DNA from: Bacteroidia bacterium
GTDB taxonomy: Bacteria; Bacteroidota; Bacteroidia; JANWJV01
Assembly (NCBI GenBank): GCA_025451785.1
Contig: JANWJV010000026.1
Coordinates: 1 to 60,326, forward strand
Direction: 5' to 3'
DNA: 60,326 nt
Both the position numbers and the translations under genes were made by a program. This document shows positions 7,901 through 14,964 of the stretch, piece after piece. The notes under the pieces are model-generated. The model ran no database searches and was not told the origin of the DNA. It saw nothing but the letters and a program-made list of their open reading frames with translations. Each line of letters begins with the position of its first letter. Within the stretch, counting starts at the first letter, position 1.

Positions 7901-9390
7901 TGGATATTATCCTCTTTGATGCCGAGTATCCCCTTGAACACGTTCTTGGCGATGGTGCCCTCTACGTTGATGTTCTTGTAATTGTATTTGTTGAGCTCAA
8001 AGGCATTCACCGTTCCCTTGATATCAGCCACGATCTGATCGCGGGTAAGTCCCTTGCCTTTCACGGACGCATTGATAGTGATCTTGCCCATCACGTTCTC
8101 CAGGCCAATGAACTTGCCGATATCAAAATCGTTCGACTTCACTTTTCCATTGAAGCGCGTGAGCTCGTCTTTCTCTCCCTGCACCATCGAAATATCAGAT
8201 GATAATTGCCCGATCGCCGTATTGAAATCACCATAGGCCACAAAGTCGTTGATAAATCCCGAGAAGTTGCCCTTGAACTTTACTTTGCCCAGCAAGGCGA
8301 AGTTGGCCGGCAGGTGAATGGTCTTCTGCTCCTGGAAGGGCGGCACGGGGATCTGCTCCATGTCGCGCTTCGAAGTAATAAGCTTCTCCACGTTCAGCTG
8401 GATAAAGGTCTGGTCAATGTCAGGCAGGCCTTTAAGGTCAACATCGCCTGTAAAGCGTGTCTCATCGCCGAAATGGATGTCGAGCTTCTTTGCCTTCAGC
8501 TCATTCACCCTGCCGCTTACTTCGCCGGAGAATGTGATGGTCTTGTAAATGCCCTTGAGCTCTGGCGCGAAATAAGCGATGTCGCTCATCTCGATCTTCG
8601 TCTTTTCGAACTTTCCACGCATCCGCACCTTCGTAATGAAATCATCGGTAAACTCGTCGTAGTTCTTATAGCGGAAGCCCAATGAGTTGGTGGCGATATA
8701 GCTTTCGGGGGTCCTTATCGTTACTTCCTTAAGGCGTATTCCTACAGGGCTCACTTTCATGAAACAGCTGAACTGGCTCAGCTCGAAGCCGCTTTTCTCC
8801 CTGGCGCTGGCATAATCCACCTTCGCGAAAATGGTGTCTTCCTGTGTTTCAATATGCGATATCTGCGCCTTGATATTGGTAACGCGCATGTCATCGAAGT
8901 TGATGCCGCGGCTGCTATCGTTGTAATGCCGGTTGGCATAGATCAGGGTCATGTCATGAATACTGATCTTGTCGAGCACCACGTTCCAGCCCCCGGTGGT
9001 ATCAGTATCGGTGGTGTCTTTGGGCCCTGACAGGGCGTCGATGAGCAATTTATAGTTCCAGCGTTTGTCTTCCTTGTGCTTTTCGAGGTTCACCGTGGAA
9101 GTGGTAAGGGAAATATCGCTTATATAGAGCTCTTGCTTTTTGTAATCAAAATTGGCAATGTCCACCTTCAGGCGTTTCACATACAGGAAAGTGTCCTGGC
9201 GCAGGTCCTCGATGTACACATCATCGAGCACGATCGTCTTGATGAACTCAATGTCCACGTGGCCGATGGCCACCTTGGTTTTTATCTCATCCGAAAGGAT
9301 CACCGCGATGCGCTGGGTGATCCAGGTCTGGAAGCTGGTGGTTTGGAACAGGCAATACGCCGTCATCAACAGTACGATGACCGTTGACAT
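4981..9390 (-). CDS. TamB-like translocation/assembly protein
   Basis: A very large (1469-residue) envelope protein of the TamB/YhdP-like AsmA superfamily. It is thought to span the periplasm as a hydrophobic beta-taco groove that moves phospholipids or helps barrel assembly. An N-terminal membrane helix (VIVLLMTAYCLF) is followed by an AsmA-like start and long amphipathic repeats of strands such as LKASVPKLEISGNVFSY. The C-terminal domain (from about residue 1050 to 1469) matches the DUF490/TamB type, including FNIFGDFNITSGDYLFTLKN and a late LSTQLSNWLS segment. The only canonical start in frame is ATG 9390, yet the hydrophobic coding pattern continues upstream (see findings). No TamA partner is visible in the window. 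Confidence 0.88.
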   Translation of the reverse strand: MSTVIVLLMTAYCLFQTTSFQTWITQRIAVILSDEIKTKVAIGHVDIEFIKTIVLDDVYIEDLRQDTFLYVKRLKVDIANFDYKKQELYISDISLTTSTVNLEKHKEDKRWNYKLLIDALSGPKDTTDTDTTGGWNVVLDKISIHDMTLIYANRHYNDSSRGINFDDMRVTNIKAQISHIETQEDTIFAKVDYASAREKSGFELSQFSCFMKVSPVGIRLKEVTIRTPESYIATNSLGFRYKNYDEFTDDFITKVRMRGKFEKTKIEMSDIAYFAPELKGIYKTITFSGEVSGRVNELKAKKLDIHFGDETRFTGDVDLKGLPDIDQTFIQLNVEKLITSKRDMEQIPVPPFQEQKTIHLPANFALLGKVKFKGNFSGFINDFVAYGDFNTAIGQLSSDISMVQGEKDELTRFNGKVKSNDFDIGKFIGLENVMGKITINASVKGKGLTRDQIVADIKGTVNAFELNKYNYKNINVEGTIAKNVFKGILGIKEDNIHMDFDGDVDFSKKLPRLDFASTIYIADMRALNFVTSEKSTLLGTKMHVNITGNDIDNLIGSIKLENTSYTRGMEIYRMNNFDLDISEAGGVKTVKLASDIADGRISGKFNIGELGNSVQTIVEHYIPAIARRDPKELKPQEFEYSVKVKQPDPITKLFFPEFKLAGGGGVYGKYNSTNNALKLKASVPKLEISGNVFSYIAAEVVTDNSSLSLGTRCDKLLLSDSIWLKYFNVNAKVANSKVDWNINWDNKSAPDYRGDVNGSLVIQDKRHMNAKVTESNIVLGDSIWILDSANEITIDSNAVQVKSLTFTNFKQTVKVEGVISENKRDQLLLFLDNFNLANVNPLTRRNGLQLRGSVSGTTSFADLYHKIFFTSSNDFSGLVVNNELIGSGSVNSIYDKQQDVINLNGSFSRDTTGGGPAIKNIQFVGAYYPNKTEENIVMDLSLQTIRLEMLQPYLKDYCSEVKGKLSGNASIRGSIEKPTITGRLQVKADKWKVDYLNTVYSFDTEVLIEPNSFGVEGMRVFDSGKNLAVVNGKVHHDNFKKFQLDIDMEAKKFMFLNTTEAQNGLYYGKAYASGIINVFGYLDKVIIDIAVKTEKGTQFNIPLSGPAEVSESDFITFVKKDTSKVKEDDYMVNLKGIELNFDLEATPDAEIKLIFDSKIGDVIKGRGAGNIKMGINTAGNFNIFGDFNITSGDYLFTLKNVINKHFDIERGGVVKWSGDPYDADINLVASYKPRASLKPFFPYDSSGTYKKRYQVDCRLLMTGKLMSPDINFEIELPNVDENTRQIVKGYINNPQEVNKQVFSLLVLNSFLPPPQFAENEKGDAVSANSSELLSTQLSNWLSQISKDFDIGVNYRPGDQISNQEVAVALSTQLFNDKVSVETNFGYSDNNTSSSTQGTSNIVGDVNVEYKLTDDGKVKLKAFNKTNNNQITTNGPYTQGVGVAYKEEFDTFGQLYRRYLSRVKKPKGNT

Positions 9391-9453
9391 TAAGTACAGC
9401 AGTATTTTGCCGAGTATTTTGATAAATGCGATATTTATGCAAAATTAGCTAAT

Positions 9454-10470
9454 ATGAAGGAGCCCGCCATAACTATTTTGGGCATCGAATCATCCTGTGA
9501 CGACACTGCGGCGGCAGTGATCAGTGGTCGCAAAATTCTTGCCAGCATCGTTGCCGGACAGGAGGTGCACCGCAGTTTCGGGGGCGTTGTGCCCGAGCTT
9601 GCTTCACGCGCGCACCAGCAAAACATCGTGCCGGTGGTATCAGAAGCGCTCAAGCGTGCCGGTATTAACGCGAAACAGCTGCATGCTATTGCCTTCACTC
9701 GCGGTCCCGGGCTCATGGGCTCATTGCTCGTGGGCGGCTCTTTCGCGAAAGCCTTTGCTATGGCCCTTAATATCCCGCTCATTGAAGTGAACCATATGCA
9801 GGCGCATGTGCTCGCGCATTTCATCGAGCCAGGTCCTTCTCCTCAATTTCCCTTTCTCTGCCTTACGGTTTCAGGAGGACATACCCAGATCGTATTGGTG
9901 AAAGATCATCTTGACATGGAAGTGCTTGGTGAAACAATGGATGACGCGGCAGGCGAAGCCTTTGATAAAGCCGCCAAGATCATAGGCCTTCCCTATCCCG
10001 GCGGACCGATGGTGGATAAGCTCGCGAAGAGCGGCGACCCCAAGGCGTTTCCTTTTCCATTCCCGGAAAGCCCGGGGCTTAATTTCAGCTTCAGCGGATT
10101 AAAGACCTCGTTCCTGTATTTCATTCGAGATAAGGTAAAAGAAGACGCTGATTTCATTGAGAAGCGTAAAGCCGACATCTGCGCCTCTATACAAGCCGCC
10201 ATCTTACGGATCCTGATCAGCAAACTGAAAAAAGCCAGCCAGCAAACAGGAATAAAAGAGATTGCCATCGCGGGCGGTGTTTCTGCCAACAGCGGACTAC
10301 GAGAATTGCTCCTGAAAGAAAAAGAGCATTCGGGCTGGAATATTTACATCCCGCCCTTTGAATATTGTACTGACAATGCCGCGATGATTGCCATTACCGG
10401 TTATTACAAATACCTCCGCAAAGAGTTCGCGGGACAAGAGGTTATTTCCACCGCCCGATACCAGCTCTGA
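9454..10470 (+). CDS. tsaD: tRNA N6-threonylcarbamoyladenosine synthase subunit TsaD
   Basis: TsaD transfers the threonylcarbamoyl group to A37 of ANN-decoding tRNAs, together with TsaB, TsaC and TsaE (not in this window). The 338-residue product begins with the ASKHA-fold motif LGIESSCDDTAAAV. It holds the metal-binding His114 and His118 (NHMQAHVLAH), the SGGHTQ nucleotide loop and GGVSANSGLR near the C-terminus. Length and motifs are complete. It is divergent from the TamB-like gene (63 bp between starts), and its TGA overlaps the next ATG by one base (TGATG), implying coupled translation. Confidence 0.97.
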   Translation: MKEPAITILGIESSCDDTAAAVISGRKILASIVAGQEVHRSFGGVVPELASRAHQQNIVPVVSEALKRAGINAKQLHAIAFTRGPGLMGSLLVGGSFAKAFAMALNIPLIEVNHMQAHVLAHFIEPGPSPQFPFLCLTVSGGHTQIVLVKDHLDMEVLGETMDDAAGEAFDKAAKIIGLPYPGGPMVDKLAKSGDPKAFPFPFPESPGLNFSFSGLKTSFLYFIRDKVKEDADFIEKRKADICASIQAAILRILISKLKKASQQTGIKEIAIAGGVSANSGLRELLLKEKEHSGWNIYIPPFEYCTDNAAMIAITGYYKYLRKEFAGQEVISTARYQL

Positions 10471-11492
10471 TGAAAAAGAACAGCCGCAGGGATTTTATAC
10501 GCAAGGCAGCCATTCTGCCACTATTCCCTTCGGCAATTCCGCATGTTGTTTCCGCTTTCGGAGTTTCAGCGATAAAACCACCGGCATTAAAACCAGGTGA
10601 TACAGTGGCCATCGCCTCTCCTGCCGGAGCCGTATGGGATGAGAAACAAGTGCAGGTGTTCATTTCCATTTTGGAGAAGCTGCAACTGAAGGTGGAAACA
10701 GGCGCTACGATAAAGAAGAAGTTCGGTTATTTCTCGGGCACCGACGAAGCCCGCGCTAAAGAACTGAACGGTTATTTCAGGGATAATTCCATTAAAGGCA
10801 TTTTCTGTATGAAGGGCGGCTGGGGCTGTGCCCGTATCCTCGACCTGCTTGATTATTCCCTCATCAAAGCCAATCCCAAACCTTTAATGGGCTTCAGCGA
10901 TATTACCTCATTGCTTATCGCGATCAATGCCCGAACAGGTCTGGTGACCTTTCACGGGCCGGTAGGAAATTCGGGCTGGAACGAGTTCAGCAGCGCCTAT
11001 GTGCAAGGCCTGCTGATAAAGAAAGAAGCTGCGCTTCTCAACACAGGGCCCAAGCCCGAGGATGCGCCGGTAGTATTTACCCCTGGTAAGGCCAAAGGAG
11101 TTCTGGTGGGTGGAAACCTGAGTGTGGTGGCCAGCATCATCGGATCAAAATACCTTCCTGACTGGAGCGACAAGATATTATTTCTGGAAGAAACCTCAGA
11201 GGAACCTTACCGTATCGATCGCATGCTTACACAGCTGAAGCTGGCAGGTGTACTGGGCAGTATCCGGGGACTGGTATTCGGCAAGTGCGTGAAGTGTGAG
11301 GCCGAAGAACCCGAGAAGGCTTTTACTTTCATGCAGGTATTGGAGCAGCACCTTAAGCCATTGGGCATTCCCGCCTTTTACGGTGCCATGATAGGCCACA
11401 TTGAGAACAAGCTTACAGTTCCCATTGGTATTAATGCAGAGATGAATGCTGAAAAGGGAACGATACAATTACTGGAGAGCGCGGTAAGCTAG
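10470..11492 (+). CDS. LD-carboxypeptidase (S66 family) with a Tat signal
   Basis: Peptidase family S66 removes the terminal D-Ala from the tetrapeptide of recycled murein. The 340-residue protein opens with MKKNSRRDFIRKAAILPLFP, a twin-arginine signal (S-R-R-D-F-I-R-K) followed by a hydrophobic stretch, so it is predicted to be exported folded. The catalytic triad is visible as Ser143 in MGFSDITSL, Glu in FLEETSEEPYRID (about 233) and His in IGHIENKLTVP (about 309). It is coupled to tsaD by a one-base overlap. Its TAG shares the palindrome CTAG (11489-11492) with the stop of the convergent gene. The cytoplasmic E. coli LdcA lacks such a leader. Confidence 0.9.
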   Translation: MKKNSRRDFIRKAAILPLFPSAIPHVVSAFGVSAIKPPALKPGDTVAIASPAGAVWDEKQVQVFISILEKLQLKVETGATIKKKFGYFSGTDEARAKELNGYFRDNSIKGIFCMKGGWGCARILDLLDYSLIKANPKPLMGFSDITSLLIAINARTGLVTFHGPVGNSGWNEFSSAYVQGLLIKKEAALLNTGPKPEDAPVVFTPGKAKGVLVGGNLSVVASIIGSKYLPDWSDKILFLEETSEEPYRIDRMLTQLKLAGVLGSIRGLVFGKCVKCEAEEPEKAFTFMQVLEQHLKPLGIPAFYGAMIGHIENKLTVPIGINAEMNAEKGTIQLLESAVS

Positions 11493-14170
11493 CGCTTGCG
11501 GTATTTCTGGATGTCGGGCTCGTAGGTCCTAAGCAATTGCTCATACTCCTCCTTGCCTATTTTGTATATCCTCCGGAAAAGCGGGTTGTATTCGTTGGAG
11601 ATGTATTTTCCTATGGGATATTCCTTTCCGTCAACCACTAAGGAACCTTCGGCTATCAACTCCATCTCCTCCTCAGGCATCACGTAAAATGAAACCTCGC
11701 GCTCTTTGTTCAGCGCGAACTTGTTCTGTTCTGATCTCTTTTTATCGAATAACCTGAAGCTTAACACTTCTCCCTTATTGTAATCGTAGCTGTCATTGTC
11801 AGGAATAAAGTTCAATTCCACTTTGCGGCGCGCGGTATTCAGCTTCTCGCGATAATAGATCTCATGCGCGCCTTTCATGGTATCGGGCGGTGTAATGGTG
11901 ATCCTGAAATAATTGTTCTTCCCCTCGTTGAACCATTGGTTGACCTCGCGTGTAACAGTGAATCCTCCGGCCTTTGTTTCCTGCAGCACGCGGTTAGGAA
12001 TAAAACTGTTGTCATCTTCATGATCGATGAGACCATTGGTGATGTCCATCTTCAGCGCGGGCTGCGCCAGCAAGGCCTTGAGGCTAAGTGTAGCGCCGGT
12101 TCGCATCTTCCTGGGTTTGCGGTCGAGGGTGAAGTAAAAGCTTCCGCGAACAGCGCCCGATGTAAGCCCGGGTTTTGTTCGTATCCATACGATCTCATCC
12201 ACCGATCCGTGCTCCTTCGCCTTGTCATCAATGAACAGCTCCAGTTTCCTGGTATCTTTCTTGCTGGTGTTCCAATACACATCGCGGTAAGGCGGGGTGG
12301 ATACCTTCACGATCGTTACCGGGAAGGGGAATGTATCCATCACCGCGGCCCTTCCGGCCATATAGGGGGTTTCGAGCTTGTAATTGATCTCGTATAAACC
12401 CGGACTCAGCTCTTTGATGCTGCGCTTTACAGAATACGTAAGTTTCGTTTCCAGCGAAGGATCCTTCGTGATCTCGTACCGCATCCTGCTTACCGACACA
12501 CCTCCCGAGTAATACCGTATCGAATCTGGGGTCGCCTTCCTTCCGGTTACATAGCCAAAACCGTCTTTGATCATTTCATTACCCGAACTATCTATATACG
12601 ACATCAGGTAAGGAAATTCTCCCTTATAGATCTCGAGGCTTGTTTCCTTTCCCTTTTTATACTCGCGTCGCTGCTTCTGATAGTTGTTCCAATAAATGAT
12701 AGCTCCGCCCGGCTCTATGGCATAACCATTCCCATCGCGATAGGTTATTTGTCCTTGCGCGGTCTTCCTTAAATAGTATCGGCTTTTGCCATTCGTATGG
12801 CTCTCGTAATCCACATTGCCGTTAACATCTTTCGAGAACCAGGTACCTGTGGGCTTATTGGCGGTATACTCGCTGAACTTCGTAGTGTCGCCCGAATAGG
12901 TAAGTGTGAGATAATAGTTCCTGGCCCCTTCCTTGATGCTCCTGGTGATATAACCTGGATAGCGCTGCATCGTTACACCATTTCCATCCTTATCCTTCTT
13001 CTCCAGCCTCGTGATATTACCTTGTTCATCCCAGGCGTACTCATACTTCGCCGGTTCCTCTATGGCAGCCCTGTGAAAACGCATATTCCTTCTCAGGAGA
13101 TTGATCGGCACCGCGTCGCCGAGGGGAGTAAGGAAGCCGAAGTCCTTCATTCCTTTCTCGTCAAATGAACCCTTGAAGTAGGCGTAATCGGAATTGATGA
13201 TATTGGTTAGATAGAGCGGCCCCTCAAACTTCCCCTTTAGGAAGACGAAGGCGGCAAGCTTTTTCCCGGTCTTCACATGATAGATCGTAAGCGGTCCTTC
13301 CAACTTGCCATCCTTATAATTAAAACGCATTCCTATGGGAGCACTGTAAGGCCCGCGGTTCAACTCGCGTTCCTGCCATGGAACCCAGGTCCATTCACCT
13401 TCTCTCTTTCCTTCTTTGTAAACACCTCTCAGGTAATGTGTTTCGGTCTTGTACATCCAGGCGCCTTCCCTCCTGCCCTTTGAGTAATTGCCGATCGAAT
13501 AATTGCTGAACTTCTTGGGGTCCTTTGTGTAAACATCGTCGATGAACACTGGCGGGGCCTGCAACAGCTTTGATGTATCGGCCGCTGTTAACCTAATAAG
13601 CGTATCCTTTTTGCCATTGTAACCAAAGCCGATCCAGGTTCCTTCCCGAAGGCCATTGTGTATCTCGCCCGCTTCGTAGTTGAAGGTATATACCAGCAAG
13701 GGCTCCGTAAGCGCGTTGTTATCGGTAAGCTTACTAAACCAGGCCGCGTTGTCGAAATAAGTAAAGTCCTTTACCGACCTCAGGTATTCCTTTACCTCGT
13801 CGTTCAGCTTTTGCTGCTTCATCAGCGCTTCTGTATAGTCGCGGTAGTTCACTCCTGCCGACCTGGCGGGCCAACTAATAATGCGCTTATCGCCACAGAA
13901 ATATCCTTCACCGTTCTTTACCAGGTATTTTCCATCAGCATTTTTGATATAATTAAAGTGGGTGATGGTGTCCTTGCCGTCAGCTACAGCCATTACCTCT
14001 CGCTCAGCAAATACCTTCTGCTTGCTTTGCTTCTTTTCAAAGCATTGAAAAGCCCTGGTTTCATTATGAGAACTATAATAGAAATACTGTTTAAGGCTTG
14101 CTTGTGAGAAAACACCCAGTGGAAGTACCGTAAGGCAGGCAGCAATTACTCTATGGAGATCCGCTCTCAT
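11489..14170 (-). CDS. Secreted protein with MORN-like repeats, function unknown
   Basis: An 893-residue protein with a signal peptide (about residues 1-25, cut near VFSQA). The first half holds MORN/toxin-antitoxin-variant-like repeats of the form G-x-x-E-G-x-W, such as NGLREGTWIGFGYNGKKD, KGRREGAWMY, EGKREGEWTWV and DGKLEGPLTIY. The second half (from about 540) is richer in charged beta-type sequence and lacks a known motif. No T9SS sorting domain, lipobox or catalytic signature is seen. In other proteins such repeats form extended beta-hairpin sheets, so a structural or binding role in the periplasm is likely but unproven. A possible -7 box lies at 14181-14188. Confidence 0.75.
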   Translation of the reverse strand: MRADLHRVIAACLTVLPLGVFSQASLKQYFYYSSHNETRAFQCFEKKQSKQKVFAEREVMAVADGKDTITHFNYIKNADGKYLVKNGEGYFCGDKRIISWPARSAGVNYRDYTEALMKQQKLNDEVKEYLRSVKDFTYFDNAAWFSKLTDNNALTEPLLVYTFNYEAGEIHNGLREGTWIGFGYNGKKDTLIRLTAADTSKLLQAPPVFIDDVYTKDPKKFSNYSIGNYSKGRREGAWMYKTETHYLRGVYKEGKREGEWTWVPWQERELNRGPYSAPIGMRFNYKDGKLEGPLTIYHVKTGKKLAAFVFLKGKFEGPLYLTNIINSDYAYFKGSFDEKGMKDFGFLTPLGDAVPINLLRRNMRFHRAAIEEPAKYEYAWDEQGNITRLEKKDKDGNGVTMQRYPGYITRSIKEGARNYYLTLTYSGDTTKFSEYTANKPTGTWFSKDVNGNVDYESHTNGKSRYYLRKTAQGQITYRDGNGYAIEPGGAIIYWNNYQKQRREYKKGKETSLEIYKGEFPYLMSYIDSSGNEMIKDGFGYVTGRKATPDSIRYYSGGVSVSRMRYEITKDPSLETKLTYSVKRSIKELSPGLYEINYKLETPYMAGRAAVMDTFPFPVTIVKVSTPPYRDVYWNTSKKDTRKLELFIDDKAKEHGSVDEIVWIRTKPGLTSGAVRGSFYFTLDRKPRKMRTGATLSLKALLAQPALKMDITNGLIDHEDDNSFIPNRVLQETKAGGFTVTREVNQWFNEGKNNYFRITITPPDTMKGAHEIYYREKLNTARRKVELNFIPDNDSYDYNKGEVLSFRLFDKKRSEQNKFALNKEREVSFYVMPEEEMELIAEGSLVVDGKEYPIGKYISNEYNPLFRRIYKIGKEEYEQLLRTYEPDIQKYRKR

Positions 14171-14180
14171 TGTTCAATAA

Positions 14181-14188
14181 CGAAAATA
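14181..14188 (-). promoter_or_regulatory. Putative -7 box for the MORN-like gene
   Basis: On the minus strand this reads TATTTTCG, one mismatch from TAnnTTTG, 10 bp before the start at 14170. No -33 element is evident. Confidence 0.3.
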
Positions 14189-14213
14189 GCAGGAAAATGT
14201 GGAAAGACCGTCT

Positions 14214-14897
14214 TCATACAAGATCGCAATACCAGAAACCATGTTTGCTTCCTTCCAGCTGAAGAGGTTTGTACACCTTTTCGCCAACAGAAAAACTGAT
14301 CTCCCTTTCGAATATTGGCCCCGCATAACAAAAGGTATGGAACTCGCCATTTTCCCCGCAAGGGTCCACCTTTGATGGCAGGTTCTTAATAAACTGATTA
14401 TCAATTACTTTACCTACATCACTTTCAGTCAAAAACGAATCACTTATACAGCAGGTTATCGTCTTAAATCCCAGGGCCAGAAATTCCTGGATCAGCAGCG
14501 AGGTATCTTCCTTCCATAAAGGGAATACCCCTTTCATTCCTGCCCGCTCCAGTTTTTCCTCCCTGTACTTACGCAGGTCCTCGAGGAAAATATCACCGTG
14601 TATCACTTGAAGAATACTTTCGTCCCTGAAGCGCTCCATCGCTACAGCCATTTGCCTCTCATATTCCTCATTCGTTCCTTCTCTCACCCACACCTTTACC
14701 AATGGCATCCCAATAGAATCCGCTTGCTTGTTAAGCAGCTCTTCCCTCACACCGTGCATCGATATCCTCTTGAATTCCTCGTTGAGCGTGGTGAGCAAGT
14801 ATTTTACGTCATACTTCCCTTCCTTTAGCACTCTGTACAATGCCAATGACGAATCCTTGCCGCCGCTCCAGCAAAACACCGCCGGTATTTTTTCCAT
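14214..14897 (-). CDS. Dph6-like PP-loop ATP pyrophosphatase
   Basis: A 227-residue adenine-nucleotide alpha-hydrolase with the PP-loop SGGKDS at residues 11-16. It matches the family annotated as diphthine-ammonia ligase (Dph6/MJ0570 type), with typical blocks ISMHGVREELL, VIHGDIFLEDLRKYREEKLERAG, FPLWKED and a C-terminal DPCGENGEFHTF. In archaea and eukaryotes Dph6 amidates diphthine on EF-2, but bacteria have no diphthamide. The true bacterial substrate is therefore unknown; amidation or thiolation of a carboxylate by adenylation is the only safe statement. It has no clear operon partner, and a terminator lies just upstream at 14917-14945. Confidence 0.85.
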   Translation of the reverse strand: MEKIPAVFCWSGGKDSSLALYRVLKEGKYDVKYLLTTLNEEFKRISMHGVREELLNKQADSIGMPLVKVWVREGTNEEYERQMAVAMERFRDESILQVIHGDIFLEDLRKYREEKLERAGMKGVFPLWKEDTSLLIQEFLALGFKTITCCISDSFLTESDVGKVIDNQFIKNLPSKVDPCGENGEFHTFCYAGPIFEREISFSVGEKVYKPLQLEGSKHGFWYCDLV

Positions 14898-14916
14898 AGC
14901 CGAATATACCCAATAA

Positions 14917-14945
14917 AAAAGTGCTGCCTTTTGAGCAGCACTTTT
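14917..14945 (-). terminator. Rho-independent terminator of the 14965-18948 gene
   Basis: An 11-bp perfect stem AAAAGTGCTGC (14917-14927) pairs with GCAGCACTTTT (14935-14945) around a 7-base loop. Read on the minus strand it is followed by a T-rich run. It lies 20 bp past the stop at 14965. Confidence 0.85.
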
Positions 14946-14964
14946 ATTGTTTTATGAGAGGTTG

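Noticed and set aside
8206-8685. A 159-codon plus-strand ORF within the TamB-like gene
   Set aside because: It lies antisense inside a clear TamB-like frame and shows no known domain.
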